DNA from: Aphrocallistes beatrix
Lineage: Eukaryota > Porifera > Hexactinellida > Sceptrulophora > Aphrocallistidae
Length of the DNA: 64,000 bases
Direction: 5' to 3'
Assembly: GCA_963281255.1 (NCBI GenBank)
Contig: OY725496.1
Location: forward strand, 1,984,001-2,048,000
Every line of letters begins with the position of its first letter. Within the stretch, counting starts at the first letter, position 1. The notes under the pieces are model-generated. The model did no database searches. It saw only the letters and a program-made list of their open reading frames with translations, and was not told the origin of the DNA. This document shows, piece by piece, positions 1-11,589 of the stretch. The position numbers and the translations under genes are program-made.

Positions 1-345
1 AACGGCCAGGAATGTAAAATAATTCCTGGCCGTTGCTAGGCACGGACAACCAAAAAATTCTCCAAATATAGTCAATATATGTATCAAATCACTGGAAATC
101 CAATGCTGGACACGAATTTAAATGATAATCTGGCATTGTTGAAAGAAGTTATAGATCTAGGATTCCGGCGGATACTATCGGATGTGGTTATTTTTGGGTG
201 ACCAGTCATTACTGGCCAGTTCTTCACACTTTTGAAGGTGAAAATTATGGATATGCCATCTTTGTTGAATAAAGATATTTGCATGTTATTTAGTATTACT
301 AAGCAGTTAAAACTAATCGAAATTGAGGGATACCGTATTTCCCTG
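1..345. repeat. Fragment of foldback element family X2
   Basis: This stretch matches parts of the fuller X2 copies at 7726-8926 and 28163-32186. Shared segments include a short stem made of AACGGCCAGGAATGT and its reverse complement, the phrase TTGCTAGGCACGGAC, and the motif CAGTTAAAACTA near 305. X2 copies are about 1.2 kb, non-coding and flanked by TTAA. The left side is cut by the window edge. On the right the similarity ends near 345, where GC-rich tandem repeats begin. Confidence 0.7.
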
Positions 346-745
346 AATAAGCGCCGGGTCTAAAGGGTGAGCAAAATAAATAAGCGCCGGGGCTTGAATA
401 AGCGCCGGGGGTCGAATAAGCGTCGGACGCCGGGGCATTTTAGTTCTCTGAACATCATATTAAACTAGTATTCTCAGTAGTGACAAAGATACAAGTGCTT
501 TTTGAAACACTACATTATCCTTTTTTAATAGAACTAACATTCTCAGTTGTGGCAAAAATAAAAGTGCCAGTCAATGTAGTAAACAAAAAAAGAGTGCCGG
601 GTGAAAATAGCGAATGTAAAAAATAAGCGCCGGGGCTTGAATAAGCGCCGGTTTGAATAAGCGCCGGGTCTAAAGGGTGCACGAAATAAATAAGCGCCCG
701 AGCGCTTATTCGAAGCAATACGGTATATATATATATACAGTTGAA
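345..745. repeat. Clustered AATAAGCGCCGGG repeats (decayed MITE)
   Basis: About eight copies of the 13-mer AATAAGCGCCGGG, some with one change, occur near 349, 381, 399, 415, 626, 641, 656 and 690. The last runs into an inverted copy (AGCGCTTATTCG near 703). The phrase GGTCTAAAGGGTG follows two of them. The repeat resembles the terminal text of pogo/Tigger-type MITEs that are common here, but clean termini were not found. No coding region is seen. Confidence 0.5.
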
Positions 746-1044
746 CCTGCTATAACAGGCCCGGCGGAAGGAGATTTTTATTGGTCCGGCCAATTTGGGA
801 TCTTCGAAATCACCTCCAACCCTCTCGACTCTAAGAGTCTAGATACTCTCGTGAGCTAGCAAAACTGACTTTAAGTAATAAATTTAACTTCGTACAAGCG
901 CGTTTCGTTTGCTCGCGCTGCTCGACAGAATACACTTTGTGTCTGTATGATACATGCTATTCGAAGTAAATATTTGTTTACACATACATATTGTTTACTC
1001 ACACAATAAATAAAATCATTGCTTATTAATACACTATAAGCTAT

Positions 1045-3932
1045 TTATTTCTTGCAAAAATCACATTTCAATATGTGTTTCAATATGTGTTTACAATTCA
1101 TGCAAAAACACTGAGAAAGTTGATCAAACCAAGTAAACTTTCCAAATGTAGATAGTCTGGATTCAGAACCAGTGATAAATGCGTTCGCTATCTCGACTAA
1201 GTCCAATGAGTCTGTATAGTTTTGATGAACGTGAAGTGTGAGCAAATTATTTAACCTCTCTTGGCTCATTGTGCTCCTTAAATAAGTCTTGATTCTTCTC
1301 AGAGCACTAAATGTCCTCTCACTAGTAGCATTTGTAGAGGGCATAACTAAGATTAATTGTAATACACTACATATCTCTGACATTATTCCTCTTTCAAGTG
1401 GGACAAGCTCAAAATATAATCTTTCACATCAAAAATGGTAGCAGACTTTGCAATTTTTGGGGGGAAATTAGCTTGAAGTACGTTTAATTGAAGTAGGAGC
1501 TCATTTGGATTCAAATCTGAACCATAAAAATTGGTTACAGCTAGGAAGCAGTCATTATTTTCTTCTTTCTTTAGGGTTTTGAGGAGCAATTCTTCCAAGT
1601 TTTTATAGATATCATAACCTCTTATAATAAAAAGTCGAGAGAGCATGCTCGTTAAGTCGAGAGAGCATGCTCGTTAGGTCGAGAGAGCATGCTCGTTATC
1701 TCCTTATAATAAAAAGTCGAGAGAGCATGCTCGTTAAGTCGAGAGAGCATGCTCGTTAGGTCGAGAGAGCATGCTCGTTATATACTCCATTAGGGTAAGC
1801 AGAACTTTCGTCCCTGGAATTTTTGTCTCATTAGAGACCAAAATAAACGGGCACTAATATGTAAGGAACGGAAATTGAGGCTTTTGGAGTGGAGTATGTT
1901 TGAAAAAAAGGGTGAAAATGAGGCATTTTGATTGAGAAATCATTAGGTGCGAAAAGGGCATTTCATGGGACGAAAGTTCCGCCATTCCTCCATTGGTTAC
2001 CAGCATCATACCTACTTATAATAGTAGGAAGTTATTACATATATGAAACTTCTCGAACTAATTTAAACCAATTTTACATCAGGATTTTTATAGGTGATAC
2101 TCCGTACGTGAAGTACAGTATCTAGGGCACATGTAGTAGATTCAAATCAGTAAATACTTGTACCTTTTTTGAACATAAAGAAGGTATAAATGTAAGAGCA
2201 TGCTCTCTCGACCTAATGAACATGCTCTCTCGACCTAATGAGCATGCTCTCTGGACTTAACGAGCATGCTCTCTCGACTTTTCAATACCTCCATAACCTG
2301 GTTGATCAAATCGTTCTTTGATGGAAGAAATGACGAGGTCCAATGTTTCAATATAATTTTAAAAAAAATAATGCCTACAATCATCATAGATATCTGGCTC
2401 AAGAGTACCTTCAGCATATCTTAGTGGAACTTTCCTCTTTCTGGGAAGTTTTGGGCTCTCCACATCGAGTGACAACGCATGAATTTCAACTTTCTTCCAT
2501 AATAAATCAAACTGACCATCTTCATCTCTCAAAGTTTCGAGTGTTGCCACAGTCATAGATGCAATTTTTTGCCCCTCGGAAGCAGACATAGTCGTTGATT
2601 GAAGAGTTTTACTGAGATTATCAGTATGTCGTAATAATAGGTGGCCAAGATAGACACCAAACAAGTACTTAAAACTCCTGAACTGAGCTTCAACACCGAT
2701 TATTCTTGCTCGTATCGAAGGATCAGCAGTTTCATTCTTTGATTCTTCCCAAAGTTGTTGGAGGACTGTGTAGTTATCCAGCACAGACTTAAGGGTGTCA
2801 GCTCTCACAGTCCACCTCGGACACAAAACACGGAAACCAGGATTTCCCGGTGCAAGGTTTTCTTTTAATTTTCCAAATTTAACATCACGGTTTGGGGAGT
2901 ATTTAATGAGTTTAGATACTTCAAACGTGGTATCGAGTGCGTCCTTCATTAATTTAGATTTTTTAACGGAATCTCCTGTTGCTAAATTTAGTGCATGTCC
3001 GTCGCAATGTATGTATATAGCCCTTCTCTCTTCGTCGGACAATTGCTTGGCAACTCCTGTTTTAGCTCCACTCATAGTACTTGCGCCATCATAGCATTGC
3101 GCTCCACATTTCGTGAGAGATAGGTTAATCCGTAGCAATGTGTCTTTAATTACTGCTACTACTGTATTTGCACGTATGTCATCTACCATATACAGTCCAA
3201 TAAAATCTTCATGAGGCTCCAATTCATCATTAATCCATCTAATGCAAATGACCACTTGCTCCCTGTTAGACGAATCTGTACATTCATCGCACATAATACA
3301 AAAAAAGTTGCAATTTTGATATAACCAGCGATTTTTCTGACAATTGAAAGAGCCATTACTTTGAGTAATTCATTTTGAATGTCGTGGGAAGTATACTTGT
3401 TTGATTTGCGATTTAGCCAAGTATCTATCCTAGGGTCGTCCTCGCCACGAAGTATCAAAAGCTGTGTAAAGTTACTATTTAGTTCTTGGTCATCACCTCG
3501 TATAGATATACCTTGTCTAGACAGGAATCTTAGATTGGATAGAATTTTGAGTAAACACTGGCGATTATTTCTCTTGTCACTAGAATGTTGTTGTGACAAG
3601 TGTTCAGCTATGTCATTATAACATGACGGCACTCCTACCATTACCTCCATGGCATTCAAATGTAATAGTGACGATTCATGCTTTTTGAATCCAATCGTAG
3701 CATCTTTCCAATTACAAAATCCGTTATATATGAATGCTGGGTCTCCTCGCTTATACACAATCTTCTTATGCTTCAAAGCGCGAATGCACAAATGACAAAA
3801 AACAATGTCTTCTTTTTCACAGTAATGAAGCCATTTCCATTTTGAGAACCAAGTAGACTGGCAGGGACGTTTTATGGTCTGAGTCCTCCCAAATCCCGCC
3901 GATTCACCATGGAAGGCAGGTTGATTGGTCAA
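1045..3932 (-). pseudogene. hAT transposase (TTF zinc finger / DUF4371 type), broken copy A
   Basis: Read from 3932 down to 1045, this would encode a hAT transposase. The first segment has a TTF-type zinc-binding stretch (W-x-K-W-x-W-L-H-Y-C...F-C-H-L-C). The second (3294-2359) has the DUF4371/RNase-H-like core beginning M-C-D-E-C-T-D-S-S-N. The third (1646-1045) has the hAT C-terminal dimerisation motif with S-T-N-A-T-S-E-R-T-F-S-A. Lesions visible: a short T run in coding sense near 3300-3306 shifts the frame just before the C-D-E-C-T-D motif (shared with copy B); a 671-bp insertion at 1621-2291 splits the frame; and a C run reduced to three at 1400-1402 (four in copy B) shifts the frame before the dimerisation domain. 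The N-terminal T run also differs from copy B, so its ATG is out of frame. It cannot make full-length transposase as read. Confidence 0.85.
1621..2291. mobile_element. Nested element with GAGCATGCTC terminal arrays inside hAT copy A
   Basis: An insertion flanked by the 8-bp duplication CATAACCT (1613-1620 and 2292-2299). Both ends carry arrays of a 22-bp unit built on CGAGAGAGCATGCTCG, whose core GAGCATGCTC is a perfect palindrome; the arrays are inverted relative to each other. Here the low-coordinate array has six units, because an 82-bp block is duplicated; copy B has three. No coding potential is seen in the core. Removing it with one duplication rejoins the transposase frame at P-G-Y-D-I-Y-K-N-L. 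Confidence 0.85.
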
Positions 3933-4060
3933 AAGTCGATTTTGTCATAACCGGACTGACCTGACGGATCAAAATATCGGTCCGGCCATGGCCGGACCAA
4001 TCGGACTGACTCAAAATATTGGTCCGGCCATGGCCGGACCGGCCGGACCGACTCCACCTG

Positions 4061-4459
4061 TATATTGACTATATTTGGAGAAGTTTTTGGATGTCCGTGC
4101 ATAGCAACGGTCAGAAATTTTTTCACATTCCAGGCCGTTGTTAGGAACCCGCAGCCAAAGAATTTCTCCAAATATGTCCAATATATATATTTAATTGCTG
4201 GAAATTTAGTGCTGAGCACGAATTTAGCATTAAAATGATGATCTGACATGGTTCAAAGAAGTTATGGATATGAGACAAAATGTGTCCTTTTTTAGGCGAC
4301 ACCAGGTGGTACAAGTGGCTCTAAGTGGCGAAATATTAGCATTGAAATTGTAAAAATCAAAATTGTTGTTTAGTACCCCTTTAGTTATCCTAAAATGGTT
4401 ATAAAGGACTTTTGGCAAATTTTTGATAAAAAACAAAATGCCCATAGGAAAGGCCAACC
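4061..4459. repeat. X2 foldback element, right-end fragment
   Basis: This fragment matches the right part of X2 and ends in the terminal text ATAGGAAAGGCCAACC at 4459, followed by TTAA (4460-4463). That is consistent with the TTAA target preference of the family. Internal landmarks are the AACGG stem near 4106-4140 and GCGACACCAGGTGGTACAAG near 4297. The hAT element borders it on the left. Confidence 0.75.
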
Positions 4460-4465
4460 TTAAAA

Positions 4466-4658
4466 TTTTTGATGCGTAATGATGACGTCATAACAAATTA
4501 ATTAGAAAAAAGGTGACAACGACGTCATAATTCCATAATGAGTTGACATTTTCGTCTGAACTCTGAACTTTGGTGAAATACCCAAAATACTCCCACATGC
4601 CAAAAATCAGCTTTCTGCGGCTGGCAGTTTCTTCAATCAATTCGTTACAGATATATAC
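4466..4658 (-). repeat. Helitron-like element, 5' half
   Basis: The segment runs from ATGCGTAATGATGACGTCAT to TCTTCAATCAATTCGTTACAG and matches the 5' half of the ~540-bp family in reverse orientation. It lacks the GC-rich hairpin tail. A Tc1-type MITE begins a few bases after it, in an AT run. Confidence 0.75.
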
Positions 4659-4662
4659 TATA

Positions 4663-5125
4663 CACTGCCCTACCAAAAGTATTCGTACACCCCAATAGTT
4701 CCCATTCAAATTGTATAAATCGTATCTATTTTTTTAGTCAATTGTAAAAAATCAATAACAGTTTACTAAATTTGGCTTAAAATTCATATTCTACACACTC
4801 GATTTACTCATTTTATAGTCTTTCAACTCAATTACTCTCCTTCAAACATAAATATTTGGACATTTACTTCATTGTGCCACATACCATAAATTAACCACTA
4901 TATATGATGGCGTTAGTGGCACTAGGGTAAAATATTTAACTTTAAAATAGAGTAATTGAGTTGAAAGACTATAAAATGAGTAAATCGAGTGTGTAGAATG
5001 TAAATTTTAAGCCAAATTTAGTCAAACTGTTACTGATTTATTACTATTGACTCCAAAAATAGATACGATTTATACAATTTGTATGGGAATTATTGAGGTG
5101 TACGAATACTTTTGGTAGGGCAGTG
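4663..5125. mobile_element. Tc1/mariner-type MITE (CACTGCC family)
   Basis: The inverted termini read CACTGCCCTACCAAAAGTAT at 4663 and the complement ending GGGCAGTG at 5125, each bordered by TA. The subterminal inverted repeats are long: text such as GTACACCCCAATA and TATAGTCTTTCAACTCAATTACTC has a complement near the other end. The centre carries a short palindrome around ATATATGATGGCG. It is non-coding, 463 bp, and close in size to copies at 42124 and 55207. Confidence 0.85.
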
Positions 5126-5131
5126 TATATA

Positions 5132-5300
5132 TACAAACGCGCTTCGCTTGCTTGCGCTGCGGCGGCTGGTGGAGATTTTGTGTCCGCCAGAGGCGCCCTT
5201 TGGGCGCCTGGGGTCAAATTGATTAATTATAAGTGAAATAACATCTCTAGAAATAACATCTCTAATCCCTTTGCAAGTTGTTGCTTTATTTTGCGATTTT
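5132..5300 (-). repeat. Helitron-like element, hairpin tail fragment
   Basis: The tail starts with a TACAAACGCGCTTCGCTTGC version of the family 3' end. It keeps the GGCGCCCTTTGGGCGCC hairpin near 5190-5205 and then part of the body. The body is truncated by about 5290. Confidence 0.75.
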
Positions 5301-6057
5301 TGATACTCTATAAATCCCATTCATGGCTTTTGGGTTTTTTGCTGAGGAATTAGAAAGTTCTTTACCTAAAAACAAGCATTTTTTAAACTGTGAAAATTAA
5401 CACATTCCACAGAATTTTAACCAAATAGATTCTATGAAATACCCATTTTGTAATGTAGCAATAATATATCTCGACTACTAAGCCTATTAGTCAATTAATG
5501 AATTATTCAAGCATCATGATGACGTATAAATTCCCGGATGACTTATCATTAGTTGGTGACACCATGTAGGGAATATTATTACACACCAGTGATTAGCCGT
5601 ACTACTTTTTGGAGTGGTCTTACTATAGCATAATGATTGAGGATGTTAGTTTACAAGGACCCAATATTATTTCTCTTAAAATGCTTTGGTTTTGTCACGG
5701 GCTATGCAAACTCGATGAAGTAGATCTATCCACTGGAAAACCGGGGCGCCCAGCTCCGATCCCGAGGTGCCGCGGTTTTCGGAAGTATACTTTATCCTTA
5801 GCGCAGTTTTGCAAATAACTTTGCAATACGTTGATGAAAATACGATTACGTATACTTGGTGGGGGGTGCTGATAGGAACCGAGGTTTGGACACATAATAT
5901 TTATAAATTTTCATATAATCAAGAAAATGGCTTTTAAAACAATGTGTTGAATTAAATATTGGCTCATAATTTTCGATTTTACACTCTTAGGATACGGTGC
6001 CTTACCAAAAAGTGTTCATTCACTCTAATATATTCGATTCAAATAAGTATTTATAAT
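5301..6057. other. No gene recognised
   Basis: AT-rich sequence. A short GC-rich island near 5740-5780 (GGGGCGCCCAGCTCCGATCC) breaks the composition, but both reading frames across it are short and unrecognised. A decayed Tc1-type terminus (GCCTTACCAAAAAGTGTTCA) sits near 5998. Confidence 0.5.
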
Positions 6058-6245
6058 TAGGGCATTAGTCGATCCTCAAAAAAAGGATCTAGATCCAGAT
6101 CCCGATCTAACTTATAATAGGCTCTTCGATCGATCACGATCATAATTTTATAAAAGGATCTTCGATCCGATCACGATCCCCAAAAGATCCATTCAATAAT
6201 AGTCAGTGGACTATCATATTTGGTAAAGCTCCTGGAAGGAGATGC
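6058..6245. repeat. GATC-rich repeat, one arm
   Basis: A block dense in GATC words (GATCTAGATCCAGATCCCGATC near 6087-6108), ending with AATAATAGTCAGTGGACTAT. It is the reverse complement of the right part of the 15798-16252 element. It abuts a mariner-type terminus at 6240-6375. Confidence 0.7.
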
Positions 6246-6380
6246 CGTTTTAAACTCGAAAAATCTTTTAAAATCATTGAAAATATTCGAATTACAAAAG
6301 ACCATAATAATCAAGATTGTTTGAGTAAAAAAAAATTATACTTTGCGAAGCTTGTCACAGAACTTATGAGCCACCCTGTA
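6240..6380. repeat. Mariner-type foldback MITE, terminal fragment
   Basis: The text TTTTAAAATCATTGAAAATATTCG is followed by GATTGTTTGAGTA and the terminus CACAGAACTTATGAGCCACCCTGTA. It matches the right arm of the complete element at 62709-63477. Confidence 0.7.
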
Positions 6381-7468
6381 TTTGGGGAACCTCTTTATGT
6401 GGGGCAAATTTAAGCCATCTTTATTTGTTTCCATACAAATGAACCTCTATAAGTGGGGAAGTGGGGGATGGGGGAAATAAAAATGTCAGAAAATATTTTG
6501 TCATTCAACTTGACCTCTTCAATTGGGTGGAAAGTCCCAAAAGCAGTGTTCTGGACTCAATTTGCATTTCGTTTTAAAGTTTGATATTAATTTAACCTGA
6601 CTTGAACTAGTAAGTCATTTTCTGAACATCTGGGTTGAGAATATTTTGAACCCAAAATCAGAAAATGAAATAAATAAATGTATTGTAGACCTAAAAAATG
6701 ATGACTTGAATTTATTATATTGGATTTGTTCAACCCATTTTAGCTTAATGATTATTGCATACAATCATAAGTGGGAAATTGAGTAGTAAGTACTTTTTCG
6801 ACTAAAAAACCACTCAGCATTCAATTTTCAGTTATTGATAGGTATATTGACCATATTCAGAAAATCTATTTTTAGTATCCTACCAACAATGTTAAATTCC
6901 CGCCATTTAGATCCCACATTTAGATGTTTGCAGATCAAGTGACTTGGTTATTCTGAGCCATGTAACCTGATGTCGGATATTGGGCTGCTAATTTATGCGA
7001 TTCAAAATGTGTCCTTTTAGAGCTACACCAGGTAGTTCAAATAGCTCTAAGTGACGAAATAATGGCATTGGAGTTATACTAATTGAATTTAATGTTTAAA
7101 TCCCCTGTAGAGATCAAAAAAACAAAAACTTGGTGAATTTGGAAAATATTTAGTACAATTGCAATATCTTACACACCCAACTTTTTTTAGAATTACCTTA
7201 ATACATGTTTACGTGTTGATAGAACTTCCTTCAGGAAGCGGAATGAGCGACGGAACACAAATCGGTTGAGTTTCAACCAAGTTACACCGATTTTAATGTT
7301 ACAAGCCAAAGGATATGGGAAAATGTTGCTATATTACCTGATGCCATATAATGCATTACTAATGATTGTGCAATGATATCGCGATCTGCATACTTCCTTT
7401 TGATCTTTACTATGTTACCCAGTCAATATTAGATGTTGCTATTTTGAGATCGAGGTTTTGGTAGTAAT
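6381..7468. other. No gene; scattered repeat fragments
   Basis: No convincing coding frame. A diverged piece of an X-type foldback (AGCTACACCAGGTAGTTCAAATAGC) lies near 7020-7060. The segment 7190-7340 recurs inverted at about 11700-11860, sharing GTTGATAGAACTTCCTTCAGG. Confidence 0.5.
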
Positions 7469-9866
7469 GGTTGGTGTTTCCTTCCAGGACTAGCTCAAAA
7501 AGTTTTCATTATTTTCTCCTGAAATTTTTTGTGGAAACTGTTCTCGATGAGGTAAAAATACACTTTTCGGAAGCTCAAGAAGCAAGAAAAATTTTTTTTT
7601 CTCAAATCACTAATTTATAGTGGACATTGAAGGAAACTTCGATGGCTTATGCCTCTTTTACTCAATTATTCTTGCACGAAATGGTAAAATAAAGAAAATA
7701 ATAGGAATAGAATTTTCGATTTTAAGGTTGGCCTTTCCTATTGGCATTTTGTTTTTTATCAAAAATTTGCCGAAAGTCCTTTTTAATCATTTTTAGATCC
7801 CTAAAGGGGTTCTAAACATTAATTTCGATTTTTAGAATTTCAATGCAAATATTTCGCCACTTAGAGCCACTTGTACCACCTGGTGTCGCCCAAAAAGGGA
7901 CACATTTTTAAAGCCAAATGTCTCATATCCATAACTTCCTTGAACCATGTTAGATCATCATTTCAATGCTAAATTCGTGCTCAGCACTAAATTTCCAGCA
8001 ATTTGATATATACGTATATTGGACATATTTGGAGAAATTCTTTGACTGCGGATTCCTAGCAACGGCCAGGAATGTGAAAAAATTCCTGGCCATTGCTATG
8101 CACGGACATCCAAAAATTCTCTAAATATGGTCAATATATGTATTAAATTGCTGGAAATTTAGTGCTGAGCACGAATTTAGAAATAAAATGATGATCTGAC
8201 ATGGTTCAAAGAAGTTATTGATCTCGGATTACGGCGGACACTCGAATGTGATTATTTTTGGGTGGCCAGTCAGCAATGACCAGTTTTTCCAACTTTTGAT
8301 GGAGAAATATTTGATATACCATATTTTGAAGTTAAGTACTGCTATAAGTTGTCGAATAAGGATATTTGCATGTTATTTAATATTCCAAAGCAGTTAAAAC
8401 TATTAGAAATTGAGGGACTTATATAAATATTTTTTAAATCCTATTTTCTGAGACTTTTTTTTCAGCAATTATAAAGGTGATAACTTTTTGTAAATTCATC
8501 ATAGGGGCGAAAACTCAACGGTTTTTCGATAGATCTCGAAGAGTAGAACATAATGAACAGACATATTTTTGATAATATAAATAAAAAGAGAATTATGAAA
8601 AAAATAGTGCCAAAATTACAAAAAATATAATTCCTCGGGTGTTTGGTGTGAATTTTTAACAATTTTCAAAATTTCAAAAGTATGTCTGTTCATTAGTTCA
8701 TCGATTTATGAATGAATTTGAAAAGTTTCTAAAGGATTGTAAGCATATTGTGTCTGATTTCTTTCTTGTAAAATGACCAAATTTTTTCAAAAAAATTTTT
8801 ATCTGTTGCAATATTTCAATTATTAGTGCAGTTTTGCAGATAACTCAGTGATTCAAATCTGCACTGAAAAAATTAAATGAATCGGTTTAAAAAGTCAAAA
8901 GTTAGCTATTATAGGAAAGGCCAACCTCAACCCAATTAAATTTTTCTTTCCAATCTCGTTGCTACAATATTTAGAATCAGATTTTCGTAAGGAAAAATAT
9001 TTTAACGTTTTTCTAAAGTAGAATATCGAAAGTCTCAATCATTTTGTTCTACATGACGAGATCTTTCCAAAACCGTCGAGTTTTTTTACCTTTTTAACTA
9101 AAGATACCTCCTTTGTAAAATTGATTTTTTTGATTTCGAAAAAAAGGCTACAAAGCGGTTTTCTTCGGAAAGGCTTGATTTCCAATTGTTTTACTGCATC
9201 CTAATATTAAATAACATCCAAACATCCTTAATCAACAATTTATAGAAGTACTTAACTTCAAAATATAGCATATCAAAAATTTTCACATCATGACACCTTC
9301 TAAAGTGTTAAAAAGTTGTCAGTTATGACTGGGAACCCAAAATGACCACGTCCGATAGTATCCGCCGAAATCCTATATCTATAACTTTATTTGACTATGC
9401 CAGGTCGTTATTTTAATACTGAATTCGTGCTCAGCGCTAAATTTCCATCAATTTGATATATATATTTTCCATAATTGGAGAATATTTTGGTTGCCTGTTA
9501 ATAGCAACGGCCAGGAATGTGAAAAATTCCTGGCAGTTGCTAGGCACAGTCAAACAAAATCTTTCCAAATATGGTCAATATATATATTAAATTGCTGGAA
9601 ATCTAGTGCTGAGCATGAATTCAGCATTAAAAAGATGATCTGGTACTGTTAAAAGAAATAATAGCTGTGAAACATTTACCATTTAAAAGGTGTCGTTTTT
9701 ATAGCGACACCAGGCGATACAAGTGGCTCATAGTGGCGAAATTTTTGGGCTAGGGTTATAAAAATTGGAATTAATGTTTAGAACCCCTACAAGGATCTAA
9801 AAATGATAAAAAAGCAATTTGGGCACATTTTTAGTAAAAACAAGTTTCCCATGGGAAACACCAACC
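7469..9866. mobile_element. Foldback element X1, copy 1 (carries nested X2)
   Basis: The termini are GGTTGGTGTTTCC at 7469 and the exact complement GGAAACACCAACC ending at 9866. Without the nested X2 it matches the second X1 copy at 41318-43551, for example TCCTGAAATTTTTTGTGGAAACTG and GAAACTTC..GGCTTATGCCTC. It is non-coding. No exact target duplication was visible at this copy. Confidence 0.75.
7726..8926. mobile_element. Foldback element X2, complete copy nested in X1
   Basis: The termini are GGTTGGCCTTTCCTAT (7726) and ATAGGAAAGGCCAACC (ending 8926). It is inserted at a TTAA inside X1: the empty-site equivalent at about 41575-41590 reads ATTTTAAGCCAATTAA. The left flank keeps TTAA and the right has TCAA. 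Inside are the AACGGCCAGGAATGT stem and the words GTGCTGAGCACGAATTTAG. It is 1201 bp, essentially the same net length as the copy at 28163-32186 once the P-like element there is removed. Confidence 0.8.
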
Positions 9867-10190
9867 TTATGAAGCAAAATCCCAAAACAAAAATCCAATT
9901 TTATTGATTATTGTCATTGCTTGATAAAATTTGATTACTGTAAGTACTATTCGAGTTTTGGCACCTACAAGTAATAGTATCGGGAAAGCGGAATATAACC
10001 GAATTTTAAAACTGGAATAAGCTCGATTGATATATACGTACAGGCGATTTAAGTTCTGTCCCATTTATAATTATCCATAACTTTGTGAATCCTCACTTTG
10101 TATCATTGAAAATTCCCGTATAGATTAGAGACCATGCTACAATACGAATTATGAATTGCTATTCAATGTATCCGCCTTTGATTATATTTA

Positions 10191-10731
10191 TCCTTACTAT
10201 TAAAACTCGATTAATCTATATGTGTATATATATCTCTGTAACGAATTGATTGAAGAAACTGCCGGGCGCAGAAAGCTGATTTTTGGCATGTGGGAGTCTT
10301 TTGGCTATGGCTCCAGTAAGTTCTGAGCTCAGACCAAAATGTCGACTCATCATGGAATTATGACGTCATTGTCACATTTTTAAAAGTTAAGCAACACAGT
10401 TATTCGAGCATAACTCAGCCATTATAGGAGATAGATGGCTGAAATTTTAATAGAATATGTATACTAACATGCGTCACATATGATACAACTATCGTCAAAA
10501 ATTGATGACTCATCACTTTGTCATGACGTCATCATTACGCATCAAAATTTTTAAAATTAACAAATTTGGTGATTTTTCGATTGATATCGATTATAACAGT
10601 AGGACAGACATATTTAGAGATGCTATTTCCCTTATAATTAACCAATGTGACCTCAGGCGACCGAAGGGAGCCTCCGGCAGACACGAAGTGTCCGCCAGCC
10701 GCGCAGCGCAAGCAAGCGAAGCGCGCTTGTA
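10191..10731 (+). mobile_element. Helitron-like ~540-bp element, full copy
   Basis: It starts TCCTTACTATTAAAACTCGA and passes through an internal AT run into CTGTAACGAATTGATTGAAG. It ends with three successive GC-rich hairpins and the terminal AAGCGCGCTTGTA. It has no terminal inverted repeat and no evident target duplication. It sits inside the mariner element. Confidence 0.8.
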
Positions 10732-10845
10732 GCTTTTATTCTGCCTGGTAAAGCCCCTACGGCGGCACGTAGGACCTCTTGGGGAACTTTCTCCCATTCT
10801 GGTACTAAAGATCTCTTCAAAGACTCAATATTTTAGTGAGATTTA

Positions 10846-11420
10846 CTACAGGCATTTGTTTCGAGGATGGGCCAATCGAATAACCCATGGGGTTAGGTCT
10901 GGGCTGTACGGAGTATATTGGGCATCACTGATAAACCCCGGAATATTGCTGCGAAGCCAATCTTGAGTGGAATTTTCGGTATGGGCATGAGCTCTATCTT
11001 GTTGGAAGACGAAGGACCTCCCATTAAATATTGTTTGCCATAGGTTCTTCACAACCGGGTCTAAAATCAACGAACCGTAGGTAGGAGCGTTGATTTTAAC
11101 CTCACAAATAACTTTTGATTTTCACAACTTTGCGAATTGAAAACTCACCAATTTTGAGTTCTAGAGCCATTTTTCTCAGCGAACACCGGGGATTTCGACA
11201 AATCCGCTCCCAACACAACCTTCTAGAGTTGAAGAGCCCTTATTGACGGCCAACGACCACTTCTTGCCTTGTCCGCAGCTCCTTCGATATCCTTGTATAT
11301 CCTAATAGTACGATAGACAAACTTTCGCCTCGATTCAGGAAACTTCAACAATTTCATTATTTCTGCATGTGTCCCGCCGGTTTTGAATAATTCAATAATT
11401 CCACACCTCTTTTGCCCCAT
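10846..11420 (-). pseudogene. Mariner transposase remnant
   Basis: Two in-phase-looking pieces on the minus strand survive. The N-terminal piece (11420-11223, 65 residues) reads like the helix-turn-helix start of mariner transposases, with the pattern G-G-T-H-A-E-I-M-K-L-L-K-F-P and A-D-K-A-R-S-G-R. The C-terminal piece (11070-10846) holds F-V-F-Q-Q-D-R-A-H-A-H and Y-S-P-D-L-T-P, which correspond to the regions of the second and third catalytic acidic residues. The usual G-A-P at the second Asp reads R-A-H here. The first catalytic Asp region and much of the linker between 11070 and 11223 are missing, so this copy is inactive. Confidence 0.85.
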
Positions 11421-11589
11421 TGGGAATAAAATTTCAGAATCTGGTTATTTTGTGTAATTAAGTTGGATTGTTACAGGAAAGTGTCATTATAACTTAAAAA
11501 TAGCATGTATAACAACTAATATACTGGTTATGCTTGGATTGTTGGTAGTCTTAATTGGGGACAGAACTTAAATCGCACCCTGTATTACA

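Larger units (their letters stand above)
756..4060 (-). mobile_element. hAT-superfamily transposon, copy A
   Basis: The element runs from CAGGCCCGGCGGAAGGAG at 756 to a complementary terminus ending at 4060, which reads CAGGTGGAGTCGGTCCGG on the minus strand. It encodes a decayed hAT transposase on the minus strand. It is a near-identical, inverted counterpart of copy B (49171-52449). No clean 8-bp target duplication is visible because the flanks are AT repeats. Close to the 3' terminus (893-955) lies a diverged copy of the CGCGCTTCGC hairpin tail of the Helitron-like family. Confidence 0.85.
10041..11582 (-). mobile_element. Mariner/Tc1 transposon with internal deletion and nested insertion
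   Basis: The termini are CAGGCGATTTAAGTTCTGTCC at 10041 and GGGACAGAACTTAAATCGCACCCTG ending at 11582, both flanked by TA. Removing the 541-bp Helitron-like insertion leaves about 1.0 kb, shorter than the ~1.3 kb usual for mariner. That fits the loss of the middle of the transposase gene. The coding strand is minus. Confidence 0.85.

Noticed and set aside
1928..2125. Frame in the core of the nested element, with its twin at 51161-51358
   Set aside because: Identical only because the insert is shared; no domain, no start context, and flanked by arrays.
2795..3094. Plus-strand 99-codon frame opposite the hAT core (also inverted at 50192-50491)
   Set aside because: It is the antisense shadow of the transposase and appears in both copies only for that reason.
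10591..10797. Basic or Cys-rich frames over the GC-rich hairpin tails (also 35146-35343, 36767-37003, 62252-62443)
   Set aside because: They recur only because the Helitron-like tail recurs, in varying frames, with no domain.
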